Assembly (NCBI GenBank): GCA_964419605.1
Contig: CAYQQM010000001.1
Location: 62,001 to 126,000 of the forward strand
DNA from: JABFXX01 sp964419605
GTDB lineage: Bacteria > Myxococcota_A > Polyangia > Haliangiales > Haliangiaceae
Direction: 5' to 3'
Length of the DNA stretch: 64,000 bases
Of the stretch, positions 18,117 to 25,626 are shown one piece after another. The translations under genes were made by a program, and so were the position numbers. Every line of letters starts with the position of its first letter. The first letter of the stretch is position 1. A model generated the notes under the pieces. The model ran no database searches. It had not been told where the DNA came from and was given only the letters and a program-made list of their open reading frames with translations.

Positions 18117-18955
18117 CCGGTCTTTCAATATCTAATATTGCCTGGGATGTCGGGCTCGATGCGCAGGTCGCGGAGCTCCTCCGCGAAGTGGGAGTCTCGG
18201 CGATTGATATCGCACCTGGCAAATACTTCCCAAACATTGCCGAAGCCTCGGATCGAGACATCGATGCCGTTCGAAGCGTGTGGGAACAGCGCGGCATTCG
18301 CATCGTCGGAATGCAGGCGCTGCTGTTCGGTACAACGAACCTGAATTTGTTCGGCGATGCCGCGACCCAAGCCCGCATGCTGGCCCACTTGGCCTCGGTG
18401 TGTCGGATCGCGAAGGGGCTTGGCGCGGCCAACCTTACATTTGGATCGCCGAAAAATCGAGATTGCTCCGTAATTTCAGCCATTTCGGTACGGCACGTAT
18501 ACCTGGACTTCTTTCGACGGCTCGGCGACATCGCCGAATCGCACGATGTCGCGATTTGCCTCGAGCCCAACCCAACGCGGTATCAAAGCAATTTCATGAC
18601 GACCACGCTCGAAGCGCTTGCTGTGGTGCGCCAGGTGAATTCGCGAGGCATTCGGCTGCAGCTCGATACCGGTGCGCTCCTGATCAATGGCGAAGAACCG
18701 GCCACGATCCTTGCGGAATGCGCAGGTGCGGTAGGTCATGTCCATCTCAGTGAGCCCGATTTGGTCCCGCTTGGAACCACCGGCGCACCCCACGACCGCG
18801 TTGCTGCAGCACTGCACTCCTCTCCGCCGGATGCGCGTTATCGAACGATCGAGATGTTGGTAAAAGATCCGGAGCCGCTTCCCATTCTTCGGTCTGCGTT
18901 AGCATTTGCAAAACGGACTTATCTGGACTCTGGCACTGCCCAAAAACCATCATGA
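18113..18955 (+). CDS. Sugar phosphate isomerase/epimerase-like TIM barrel
   Basis: 280 residues of xylose-isomerase-like TIM-barrel type (AP endonuclease 2 superfamily). Visible metal-binding style residues: GAANLTFGSPKNR, then ICLEPNPTRYQSNF (Glu), IRLQLDTGALL (Asp), VGHVHLSEPDLVP (His) and a Glu near the C-terminus (RTIEML). This E/D/H/E set matches the metal ligands of the family. GTG start inside the stop of the epimerase gene. A second TIM-barrel protein lies at 19796. Likely isomerises a sugar or inosose intermediate; substrate unknown. Confidence 0.75.
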   Translation: MTGLSISNIAWDVGLDAQVAELLREVGVSAIDIAPGKYFPNIAEASDRDIDAVRSVWEQRGIRIVGMQALLFGTTNLNLFGDAATQARMLAHLASVCRIAKGLGAANLTFGSPKNRDCSVISAISVRHVYLDFFRRLGDIAESHDVAICLEPNPTRYQSNFMTTTLEALAVVRQVNSRGIRLQLDTGALLINGEEPATILAECAGAVGHVHLSEPDLVPLGTTGAPHDRVAAALHSSPPDARYRTIEMLVKDPEPLPILRSALAFAKRTYLDSGTAQKPS

Positions 18956-19761
18956 CTACATCTCCAACCGCGACCGAATCCACTCACTACGTTCCAGCAT
19001 ACGACATCGCATTTGAGCGCGTTCGCGGTAGGCGTGCCGTTGTCATTCCGGTGATCAACGAAGGCGACCGCATTCACAGCCAGTTGAAGCGAATGCAAGG
19101 GCTACGAATTCAGGAGCTGGCCGATACGATTCTCGTCGATGCTGGCAGCACAGACGGCTCGACAGAAGCTTCCGCGCTGCAGCCTCTCGGAGTCGCCACG
19201 CTACTAATAAAGACCGGCCCGGGCCGGCTCAGCGCGCAACTTCAGTGCGCCTACGATTTCTGTTTGCTCCGCGGCTACGAGGAAATTGTTACGATCGACG
19301 GAAACAACAAAGACGACCCGGATGCGATCCCCGAGTTCTTTGCGAAACTTGCCGACGGGTACGATTTCATTCAAGCATCGCGGTTTGTTCCGGGTGGCGT
19401 CGCCGAAAATACGCCTTTTGTCCGTACGGTCGCGATCCGATACATTCATGCGCCTTTGCTGAGTACCTCATCAGGGTTTCACTGGACGGATACAACCCAA
19501 GGATTTCGCGGATACCGAGCCTCGCTGTTGCGCGACCCGCGCCTGGCAATTTTTCGCGACGTGTTTCAAAAGTACGAACTGCTGTTCTACTTGTCGTATG
19601 CGGCGCCCAAGCTGGGATTTCGTTGCATTGAACTTCCAACGGCGCGGCGATATCCACCCGATACCGTGCCGACGAAAATCGCTGGGTTGCGCGGGTACGG
19701 GGAGCTCATGGTGGCCCTTGGAAAGGTCTGCATGGGCCGCTTCGGACCGCTTGCCGCGTAG
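18952..19761 (+). CDS. GT2-family glycosyltransferase, DPM1-like
   Basis: 269 residues with a canonical GT-A domain: AVVIPVINEGDRI, ILVDAGSTDGST, EIVTIDGNNKDDPDAIPEF (metal-binding Asp-rich motif) and a FHWTDTTQGFRGYRASLL acceptor-loop motif. No transmembrane helices, unlike the GT2 at 15208. The DPM1-like sequence suggests transfer of a sugar to polyprenyl phosphate, which would supply the GT-C-like proteins of this island. Overlaps the isomerase gene by four bases (ATGA). Confidence 0.8.
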   Translation: MTTSPTATESTHYVPAYDIAFERVRGRRAVVIPVINEGDRIHSQLKRMQGLRIQELADTILVDAGSTDGSTEASALQPLGVATLLIKTGPGRLSAQLQCAYDFCLLRGYEEIVTIDGNNKDDPDAIPEFFAKLADGYDFIQASRFVPGGVAENTPFVRTVAIRYIHAPLLSTSSGFHWTDTTQGFRGYRASLLRDPRLAIFRDVFQKYELLFYLSYAAPKLGFRCIELPTARRYPPDTVPTKIAGLRGYGELMVALGKVCMGRFGPLAA

Positions 19762-19795
19762 TGCGGCCACCTAATTTCGCATGCTACGCTAGGCA

Positions 19796-20692
19796 GTGTC
19801 GCAACTCCGATTTAGTCGCCGAGCGCTTCTGAAAGGCCTCGCGATGTTTGGGGTGACAGGGCTAAGCAGTTGTACCGATCGCGTACCGCTTCGGATCTCG
19901 CTGTCGCAGTGGTCGTTCCATCGAGCATTTTTGAACGGCTCGATCAACGTTGTTGATTTTCCCGCCTTCGCTCAGGAACAATACGCAATCGGGTTCATCG
20001 ACTACGTCAATACGCTGCTCGGCAGCAACCCGGACATGGCTAGGCGAGCGGCAGAACTCGCGCGGGCCTCGGCCGACGCGGGAGTCCAGAATCAAGTGCT
20101 GATGATCGACGAAGAAGGCCTTCTAGGCGATCCGGATCCATCGCGACGCGCGCAGTCCGTAGACAACCATCTCCGGTGGTGGGACGTTGCAGATGCCATC
20201 GGCTGTCGCTACATGCGCGTGAACGCGCATTCAAGCGGATCCGACACAGAGCAGCTCGAGCTGTGCCGCGACGGTATCTCCACATTGATCGACCGCGGCG
20301 AAGGCCGGCCAAGCACACTGTTGATTGAGAATCATGGAGGGCTGTCGTCTCGGGCGGACTGGATTGTGTCGCTCGTCGAGTCGCTTCCATCGTCTCGGTG
20401 CGCATTGATGACCGACTTCAACAACTTCGAATATGCTGCTGGGCAAGTCTATGATCGGTATCTCGGCGTCCAGCAGATGATGCCGTTTACACGCGTCGTT
20501 AGCGCCAAATCGTTCGACTTCGATCAAGAGGGAAGCGAGACCACGATCGATTTTGCGCGCATGTTTGACATCATTCGCAACTTCGCGCTGGAAGGAGCCG
20601 TGAGCGCGGAATACGAAGGCGCACGGCTGAGCGAGTCCGACGGGGCCGGGGCAACGGTCAAGCTGCTGCGGCAGCTTGTTGCCGGCTCATGA
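19796..20692 (+). CDS. Tat-exported TIM-barrel protein (isomerase/epimerase-like)
   Basis: 298 residues from GTG 19796. The N-terminus has a twin-arginine signal FSRRALLKGLAMFGVTGLSSC, ending in a lipobox-like LSSC, so a Tat lipoprotein is likely. The rest resembles the sugar-phosphate-isomerase TIM barrel (LLIENHGGLSS, ALMTDFNNFEYA, VSAKSFDFD), with Glu/Asp/Lys positions like the 18113 gene. An exported member suggests action on a sugar outside the cytoplasm. Separated from the GT2 by 34 bases, so probably the same transcription unit. Confidence 0.7.
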   Translation: MSQLRFSRRALLKGLAMFGVTGLSSCTDRVPLRISLSQWSFHRAFLNGSINVVDFPAFAQEQYAIGFIDYVNTLLGSNPDMARRAAELARASADAGVQNQVLMIDEEGLLGDPDPSRRAQSVDNHLRWWDVADAIGCRYMRVNAHSSGSDTEQLELCRDGISTLIDRGEGRPSTLLIENHGGLSSRADWIVSLVESLPSSRCALMTDFNNFEYAAGQVYDRYLGVQQMMPFTRVVSAKSFDFDQEGSETTIDFARMFDIIRNFALEGAVSAEYEGARLSESDGAGATVKLLRQLVAGS

Positions 20693-20870
20693 TCAGCAGC
20701 TCTGCGTTGCGCCGGACAATTACTCAATCTATGGAGCGACCAAATTTGGACCTCGGAATTTGACTCCGTCCTGACCTCGTTGAAACGGCAACCCCGGGGC
20801 GCCTGGTGGGGCCCCAGAGAAACGCACCGCAACACCGAACTCGCGATACCACACGAACCGCCAAGCTGAT

Positions 20871-21995
20871 ATGGTCCGCGCCTTCGTGTCGGCCCCCGCT
20901 CAGCCTGGGTTTGTTCGTCGCCATGCGGTCAAGCTGGCGGCCTCCGTCCTTATCACGGCCGGGGTCGTGTATTCGGCTCACTCCGGAGGGCTGAAACTCG
21001 TGCCCAAGAGGCACGATTTCGAGTCGGTCCACTGGTCCGGCCTGGCGGTCTACGCGCTGCTCATGGTCGCGATGACGTGGTTTCGCGGCGTCCGATGGCG
21101 GTTTTTGCTGCGCAACATTGCGATCGTGCCAAAGCTGCGACTGCTCGCGATCTCGTTGGCCGGCTTTGCGGCGATCCTGTTATTGCCGTTTCGGCTCGGC
21201 GAATTTGCGCGCCCGTACATGCTGCGCACTCGTTCGGAGGATCGCGCTAGCGGTCAGCCGGTCATCACGATGACTGCGGCGATGGGGTCGGTTGTGGCGG
21301 AACGCATTATCGACGGACTGTTCCTCAGTGTCGTGTTGGCAGCGGTGCTGCTCTGGGTGCCGACCGTTCAGCCGCTTCCCGCGCGCGTGGTGGGCCTGCC
21401 GATTTCTGTTGCGAGTGTGCGGGCTATGGGCTTTGCCATGCTCGGATTGTTTGCGGTCGCGTTCGTTACCATCGCGGTGTTCTATTTCGCGCGCGAATGG
21501 GCACGGCGGGTCACGCACACCGTGTTCGGCGTTGTATCCCAAAAGCTTGGTGACAAACTGGCGGATTTCGCCACCAACCTTGCCGATGGGCTACACGTAT
21601 TCGGTCGCGCGCGAGACTTTGCCGGCTTTCTGGCCGAAACGGCCGCCTACTGGGGACTCAACGCGCTGGGATTCTGGATCTTGGCGATCAGTTGCGGCGT
21701 AGTTCATGCCGACGGCTCCTACATCACGTTTCCCGAGGCGTGCACGCTGATGGGGATGCTGGGCGCAACGATTCTCATCCCCGGTCCCCCTGGGCTGCTC
21801 GGAGTGTTTCAAGCGGGGATTTACGCGGGAATGACGTTCTATTTTCCAACCAGTGTCGTGACAGGACCCGGTTCGGCGTACATCTTCTTGATGTACGCAA
21901 CCCAGCTCATTCTTACCGTCGTCTTGGGTGCTTGGGGCGTATGGTATCAAGGTGGAGCGCAACGGCTGCGCAACGCCTTAGAAGCGCCGAGCTAG
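20871..21995 (+). CDS. Lysylphosphatidylglycerol-synthase-TM-like flippase/UPF0104 protein
   Basis: 374 residues, about eight helices. Family marks: WFRGVRWRFLLRNI after the second helix, LPFRLGEFARPYMLRTR, and PGPPGLLGVFQAGIY near the C-terminus, all typical of the membrane domain shared by MprF and the UPF0104 family. No soluble lysyltransferase domain. In polysaccharide loci these proteins are linked to lipid or glycan export. The 178 bases before it contain no other gene. Confidence 0.75.
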   Translation: MVRAFVSAPAQPGFVRRHAVKLAASVLITAGVVYSAHSGGLKLVPKRHDFESVHWSGLAVYALLMVAMTWFRGVRWRFLLRNIAIVPKLRLLAISLAGFAAILLLPFRLGEFARPYMLRTRSEDRASGQPVITMTAAMGSVVAERIIDGLFLSVVLAAVLLWVPTVQPLPARVVGLPISVASVRAMGFAMLGLFAVAFVTIAVFYFAREWARRVTHTVFGVVSQKLGDKLADFATNLADGLHVFGRARDFAGFLAETAAYWGLNALGFWILAISCGVVHADGSYITFPEACTLMGMLGATILIPGPPGLLGVFQAGIYAGMTFYFPTSVVTGPGSAYIFLMYATQLILTVVLGAWGVWYQGGAQRLRNALEAPS

Positions 21996-22018
21996 CGCTA
22001 CCCAAGCAAAAGAATTTA

Positions 22019-22060
22019 TTGTAATAAATACACCCTATAGGTGTATACTCCTATAGGTGC
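22019..22060 (+). promoter_or_regulatory. Promoter and overlapping palindromic operators of the HigBA-like module
   Basis: A short A+T-rich block carries TTGTAA at 22019-22024 and TATACT at 22044-22049 (19-base spacing). Two copies of CCTATAGGTG-like sequence lie at about 22034-22043 and 22050-22059; each is centred on the palindrome CTATAG. One flanks the -10 box and the other covers the GTG start at 22057. Such paired sites are what an XRE-type antitoxin would bind to repress its operon. Start of transcription would fall at or within a base or two of the start codon, so the mRNA may be leaderless. Confidence 0.6.
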
Positions 22061-22326
22061 TTCGTCAGGTCGCTCTGAGCAAGCTCGTGCAAAAGCAGAT
22101 TCGACGGCTGCCGAGCCACATTGTCGATTCGCTGCTTATGTGGGTCGACGACGTCGAAGAACGTGGAGTCGCGGAAGTAAGGAAAGTACCTGGATACCAC
22201 GACGAACCACTGAAGGGCGAACGCAGTGGCGAAAGGTCGATCCGGCTCAATCGCAGTTGGCGAGCAATCTACGTAGTTCGAGGCGACGAGATCCTCGTGA
22301 AGGAAGTTACCCATCATGTCTACTAA
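22057..22326 (+). CDS. HigB/RelE-like type II toxin
   Basis: 89 residues from GTG 22057. The pattern LSKLVQKQIRRLP, then EVRKVPGYHDEPLKGER, RSIRLNRSWRAIYVV and VKEVTHHVY is that of HigB-type ribosome-dependent mRNA interferases of the RelE fold (basic residues plus C-terminal His/Tyr). Toxin-first order with an XRE antitoxin downstream and 11-base overlap is characteristic of higBA. No Shine-Dalgarno sequence precedes the start. Confidence 0.85.
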   Translation: MLRQVALSKLVQKQIRRLPSHIVDSLLMWVDDVEERGVAEVRKVPGYHDEPLKGERSGERSIRLNRSWRAIYVVRGDEILVKEVTHHVY

Positions 22327-22633
22327 AAGGCCGAAAAGTGAAGCTAGGAAAATTCTTGAGAAGCTGACCGGAGGGCCGTTGACTCTCGGCCGCGCGCTTC
22401 GAGCTATTCGTCTCGGAGAAGAACAGAGTTTGTCCGAGTTTGCGAAGATACTCAGCATCTCTGCGTCTCATCTTTCGGACATCGAACTCGGCCGAAAGAC
22501 GGTGAGCGCGGAGCGCGCAGCGAAATTTGCACGGCGACTTCGCCGCTCGGAAGAGCAGTTTGTCCGTCTTGCACTGCAAGATCTTGTATCGCAAGCAGGC
22601 CTCAAGTTTCGGGTCAATCTGAACGCTGCCTGA
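22316..22633 (+). CDS. XRE-family antitoxin (HigA-like)
   Basis: 105 residues. A helix-turn-helix is evident at about 28-75: LGRALRAIRLGEEQSLSEFA, then LSISASHLSDIELGRKTVS, the XRE fold. ATG 22316 lies within the last codons of the toxin gene (CATGTCTACTAA). Expected to bind the toxin and the CTATAG operators upstream. Downstream, 22634-22714 holds no gene. Confidence 0.85.
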   Translation: MSTKRPKSEARKILEKLTGGPLTLGRALRAIRLGEEQSLSEFAKILSISASHLSDIELGRKTVSAERAAKFARRLRRSEEQFVRLALQDLVSQAGLKFRVNLNAA

Positions 22634-22714
22634 CGAGCCTCATAGCGGCGCGCCTACCGACCCTGTAGTTTGGGCCATCCATCCTATCTTACAACGTATG
22701 ATGACAGGTGCGGC

Positions 22715-23719
22715 TCAGCGCCGAGCTGATCGATCGATCCGGTAGCCGGACACCATAGCCGCGCCCCAAGCGTAGCCCAGACCTGCGATTTCACGCGGGC
22801 CCTCGGTCAGCAGAAGCTTCTGCGCGATCTGTCGCAACCGCGCCGGCGGCGTGGCACGCAGGATGTCGTCGGTCGAGGGCAATATCCGAGAGCTAGGGCC
22901 GAGATCAGGGCGCTCGCTGCGACCGGCCGCGAGGTTCTCGGTCATCTGCAACACGGCGGTCACCGATCGGCGCAGGCGATACCGCCGGGCGCGGGCCAGA
23001 AGTTCGTCGCGCTGGCCTGTGGTCAAACGCTGCCACAATCGATGCACGTCGAGGAAATTGATTGCGGGCACAGCGAGCTCGTGACGCGACGCGTGGACCA
23101 TACACAACATCAGCTCGTCGATGCGTTCGAGGCGAAGCGCTCCACTGCCGCGATCATCCGGCGAGGTGCGCTCCCAAATTTCTCCCAGCGGCATCCGCAT
23201 CCGGGTGCGCTGCTGAATGTTGCGGTGAAGTTCCAGCATCATGTCACCGCGACAAAACGCGATCGCGTGGTAGTGGTCGCTCAGCTTCCGAACCATCCCA
23301 ACCCGTACAAACCCGAGCTCGGTCACGGCCTCGATCGCAATCGGTAGCTGCTCGAGGCGCACCAGCAGGTCGATGTCGTTCATCGGCCGCTCCGCCGGAT
23401 CTGGGTATATCGTGCCGATCAGCGACACGCCCTTGAGCAGAGCTGCGGACAGACTGCGCGTTGCAAACGCGGCAATGACCTTGCGCAGTGTGCGGGCGCG
23501 CCGGTCGGCCATGATCAACGACGCAGCGTACTCCTGCCGAAGTTCGGCTACTCCGCGGGTGTACGCGATCGGGCCCATGTGCGCCGCCTTTACAAGCGCG
23601 ATCGGCGGCGGCACCGATAGCGGTCGCTCCGCCATCACATCGGCCACAAACGCACGCATCTTCTCCACGTCGACCGGGCCGCAAGCGCCTAGGTGGGAGG
23701 GTTCCTCATCGGTGCTCAT
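22715..23719 (-). CDS. Uncharacterised nucleotidyltransferase of peptide-maturation cassette (PF14907-like)
   Basis: 334 residues. LLKGVSLIGTIYPDPAERPM followed by NDIDLLVR is the G-S...DxD core of the Uncharacterised nucleotidyltransferase family often found next to PqqD and HprK-like genes in peptide-modification clusters. Later, MLELHRNIQQ and CMVHASRHELAVPAINFLD agree with the family. Role in the cluster is not known. Its ATG (23719) still overlaps a stop codon (GCATGA) belonging to a duplicated scrap of the HprK-like gene, showing it originally followed that gene directly. Confidence 0.75.
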   Translation of the reverse strand: MSTDEEPSHLGACGPVDVEKMRAFVADVMAERPLSVPPPIALVKAAHMGPIAYTRGVAELRQEYAASLIMADRRARTLRKVIAAFATRSLSAALLKGVSLIGTIYPDPAERPMNDIDLLVRLEQLPIAIEAVTELGFVRVGMVRKLSDHYHAIAFCRGDMMLELHRNIQQRTRMRMPLGEIWERTSPDDRGSGALRLERIDELMLCMVHASRHELAVPAINFLDVHRLWQRLTTGQRDELLARARRYRLRRSVTAVLQMTENLAAGRSERPDLGPSSRILPSTDDILRATPPARLRQIAQKLLLTEGPREIAGLGYAWGAAMVSGYRIDRSARR

Positions 23720-23720
23720 G

Positions 23721-23751
23721 CGAGTAGGCTCTGCGCTAGCTCCAGCGCTCG
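23721..23751. repeat. 31-bp direct repeat, copy A (left boundary of insertion)
   Basis: Thirty-one bases identical to 24568-24598, the other end of the insertion. They encode, on the minus strand, the C-terminus ALELAQSLL of the HprK-like protein; in this copy the next codons are Ala and TGA, probably the original end of that gene. The spacing from copy to copy is 847 bases. Confidence 0.9.
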
Positions 23752-23761
23752 GGTCCGTAGG

Positions 23762-24034
23762 TTACGATGCGAGCTGTTCTGGCAGTGGCAGCTGAAAATG
23801 ACCCGCAACAATGCCTCGGACGGTAATATCCTCGTCGAGAGCCTCCCAACGAAGTGCCGCGCCGTTGCGGCGCAACTCAACCGCCATGAGCGCTGCATCG
23901 CTTGCATCCCGAAGAAGCTTGAATCGGTCGGCTGGGAAGCAGATCTGGCGGCCATCGGTCAACTCGACGAAGATCGTTCGTCCATTGACCCAAACGCGAA
24001 TGGCCCGGGGATCACTTTGCTCGGAAGAATTCAT
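23762..24034 (-). CDS. DUF2442-family protein
   Basis: 90 residues. IFVELTDGRQICFPADRFKL, a run of Ala/Asp, then RWEALDEDITVRGIVAGHF is the DUF2442 pattern (R-x-I-x-F-P...W...L-D-E-D-I-x-V-x-G-L). These proteins are usually encoded directly after a DUF4160 protein, and the pair is thought to behave as a toxin-antitoxin-like module. Here the DUF4160 gene is damaged. ATG 24034 lies 23 bases inside it. Confidence 0.8.
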   Translation of the reverse strand: MNSSEQSDPRAIRVWVNGRTIFVELTDGRQICFPADRFKLLRDASDAALMAVELRRNGAALRWEALDEDITVRGIVAGHFQLPLPEQLAS

Positions 24035-24146
24035 GCCATTTCTCCAAGAAGAACGAGAGCTGTTCTACAACCACGCGCTCGATGCGCCGCAGTTCCGTCG
24101 CGCGGATGTGAGACCGCCACCCATTGAGCCGCAACACCCTAGGCAC
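24012..24146 (-). pseudogene. DUF4160-family gene with internal deletion
   Basis: 44 codons from GTG 24146. The first 11 residues VPRVLRLNGWR match the usual DUF4160 N-terminus (MPTVLR...YRF), and the rest, ATELRRIERVVVEQLSFFLE then KWHEFF, matches its C-terminal helix. The middle part with the conserved E-P-x-H-x-H region, about 35 residues, is missing, in frame. Family members are about 80 residues. It is therefore an internally deleted copy; the encoded small peptide is probably not active. Confidence 0.7.
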
Positions 24147-24567
24147 GTAGACACCCTAACAGAATAGCAACTCACTCGGGTTTGCCGCCAGAGATTGCTT
24201 GCTAGAGTCAGTGCCGCTCAGATAAGCGTAAGCTAGTGAGTTTGAGACGATTTGCAGATCGAGACGCAATGCGTTTGACCTTGACGATGACCCGAACATT
24301 GACCTTGAGGCAACGTTCGACTTCGACCCCACCGTGAACCTCTGCCTTGACGTCGTCGAGGGGGTGCAGTGGGCGGCGTAGGTCAACCGTGGGGTCATCG
24401 TCGTACGTCGCCGTCGACCTCATGGGCGGAGTCAAGGATCAAGTCAAGGTCAACGAATTGATACTTTCGATGTTTCACTTGACTTGCCCGCATTGTTGCT
24501 AGGGTCCGATGGGCGCAAGATTCCGTAGAAATCGTCATTATTACAATGGTTTATATTTCTCCGGACA
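24147..24567. other. Non-coding part of the insertion, apart from six altered HprK codons at its right end
   Basis: No credible gene. It is lower in G+C than its surroundings and contains several TTGACC/TTGACTT-like words (for example at 24266-24310 and 24478-24484). A stretch at about 24230-24380 reads as Asp-rich on the plus strand (DLDDDPNIDL) but has no start codon and no homologue recognised, so it may be a decayed gene. Bases 24551-24567 supply the new C-terminal codons of the HprK-like gene. Confidence 0.5.
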
Positions 24568-25363
24568 CGAGTAGGCTCTGCGCTAGCTCCAGCGCTCGCT
24601 CGGGCGTTCGGGTGTGCAGCCGGTAGAGCGGCACGCCGGCAAGGGCCGGGCCGAGCTTTGGCAGGTCGCGATGGGTGCGATGGAATACGGCGGGCCACAG
24701 CGCCGCGAGCGCTTCGCCCGTCGATAGCCGCTGGATCGCGTCACTGGCATCCGGACCGTGTGCGATCGAAACGATGGCTGCGGTCGATGCTGTGCCGCGC
24801 CACATCTGGGATTGCGGTGGGTGAAACAGCCGAAATGTATTGCGCGGATGCGGGCGCAAAGGATAATCGTCGACGATGAACCCGAGAGGAGTCGCAAGGT
24901 CCGGATCTGCGACGTGCAGAGCCCGCGCGAGGCCTCGACAGGTGCCGTCTGAGCCGATCGCAACACACTCTTCGGACAGGTAGTGCCAACCGCGAGCGAG
25001 CAGTGCGCGGACCAGCGTGCTCTTGCCCGACCCAGACTCGCCAGCAACCACCATGGCGCGCCCGTCACCGGTAACCACCGCGCCGGCGTGAAACGCGATG
25101 TCGGCGGTGTACATCAGCACGCGCGACACGAGATTGCGCTCAAACGCCGGAATCAGGTCGATCGGCTGCTCGACGCGAATCATCACGTCCTGCTCGAGCC
25201 AAACTTGTGGCGGCGGCCCAGCGTCGAGAACGTACCGAATATCGGGTGTCTTCGAACTGTCCGCGTAGGACCGCAGCACGCCCGCAAGCGGCGCCTCGAC
25301 CTCGACCGCGTTCGTGGCTACGCGAACCGAAACACCTAGACAGTCGACGACGCGGTGCCACAT
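24551..25363 (-). CDS. HprK-like P-loop kinase of peptide-maturation cassette
   Basis: 270 residues. FHAGAVV at 91-97 and Walker A AGESGSGKST at 107-116 are the signature of the HPr-kinase-like proteins found in radical-SAM and lasso-peptide clusters. EECVAIGSDG and FIVDDYPLRPHPRNTF follow. No HPr substrate partner is nearby, so the true target is unknown; the precursor peptide or a serine residue on it is one possibility. The start overlaps the PqqD gene by 28 bases. The last residues VSGEI come from the insertion at 24568 and replace the original Ala-stop. Confidence 0.8.
   Translation of the reverse strand: MWHRVVDCLGVSVRVATNAVEVEAPLAGVLRSYADSSKTPDIRYVLDAGPPPQVWLEQDVMIRVEQPIDLIPAFERNLVSRVLMYTADIAFHAGAVVTGDGRAMVVAGESGSGKSTLVRALLARGWHYLSEECVAIGSDGTCRGLARALHVADPDLATPLGFIVDDYPLRPHPRNTFRLFHPPQSQMWRGTASTAAIVSIAHGPDASDAIQRLSTGEALAALWPAVFHRTHRDLPKLGPALAGVPLYRLHTRTPERALELAQSLLVSGEI
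24568..24598. repeat. 31-bp direct repeat, copy B (right boundary of insertion)
   Basis: Identical to 23721-23751. It lies in the 3' end of the HprK-like gene and is the copy still in use as coding sequence. Together the two copies enclose the DUF4160/DUF2442 remnant. Confidence 0.9.
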
Positions 25364-25626
25364 GACTCCAGGATTCCGTCCTGTACAAGCCGCGCGATCA
25401 GAGCCTGGACGTCGCGCTGCATCGCATCGGCACTCTGGTCGGGAAACGTTTGTGCAAAGGCATTGGCAACATCCGATTCTGTACCCTCATCGGCAAGCAG
25501 TTCGAGGACTGCGAGCGCAGCGGCGTTAACGATCACCGCCTCGGTGCCATCCGAACGAGCCACGACGGCATCGCCGTCGGGCAGCGCGCGAATGGCAACG
25601 TCAGGTCTCAGCCGCAGCCGCATCAT
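25336..25626 (-). CDS. PqqD-like peptide-recognition (RRE) protein
   Basis: 96 residues from ATG 25626, which overlaps the stop of the radical SAM gene (ACATGATG); a longer frame upstream is not needed. RLRPDVAIRALPDGDAVVA, VIVNAAALAVLELLADEGT and LIARLVQDGILE give the winged-helix RRE pattern of PqqD. Expected role: bind the precursor leader and present it to the radical SAM enzyme. Same order as in other radical-SAM peptide cassettes. Confidence 0.85.
   Translation of the reverse strand: MMRLRLRPDVAIRALPDGDAVVARSDGTEAVIVNAAALAVLELLADEGTESDVANAFAQTFPDQSADAMQRDVQALIARLVQDGILESCGTASSTV

Noticed and set aside
24208..24435. Small minus-strand frame within the insertion
   Set aside because: No ribosome-binding site, no recognisable domain, and a Val/Lys/Arg-rich translation that appears to mirror Asp-rich sequence on the other strand.
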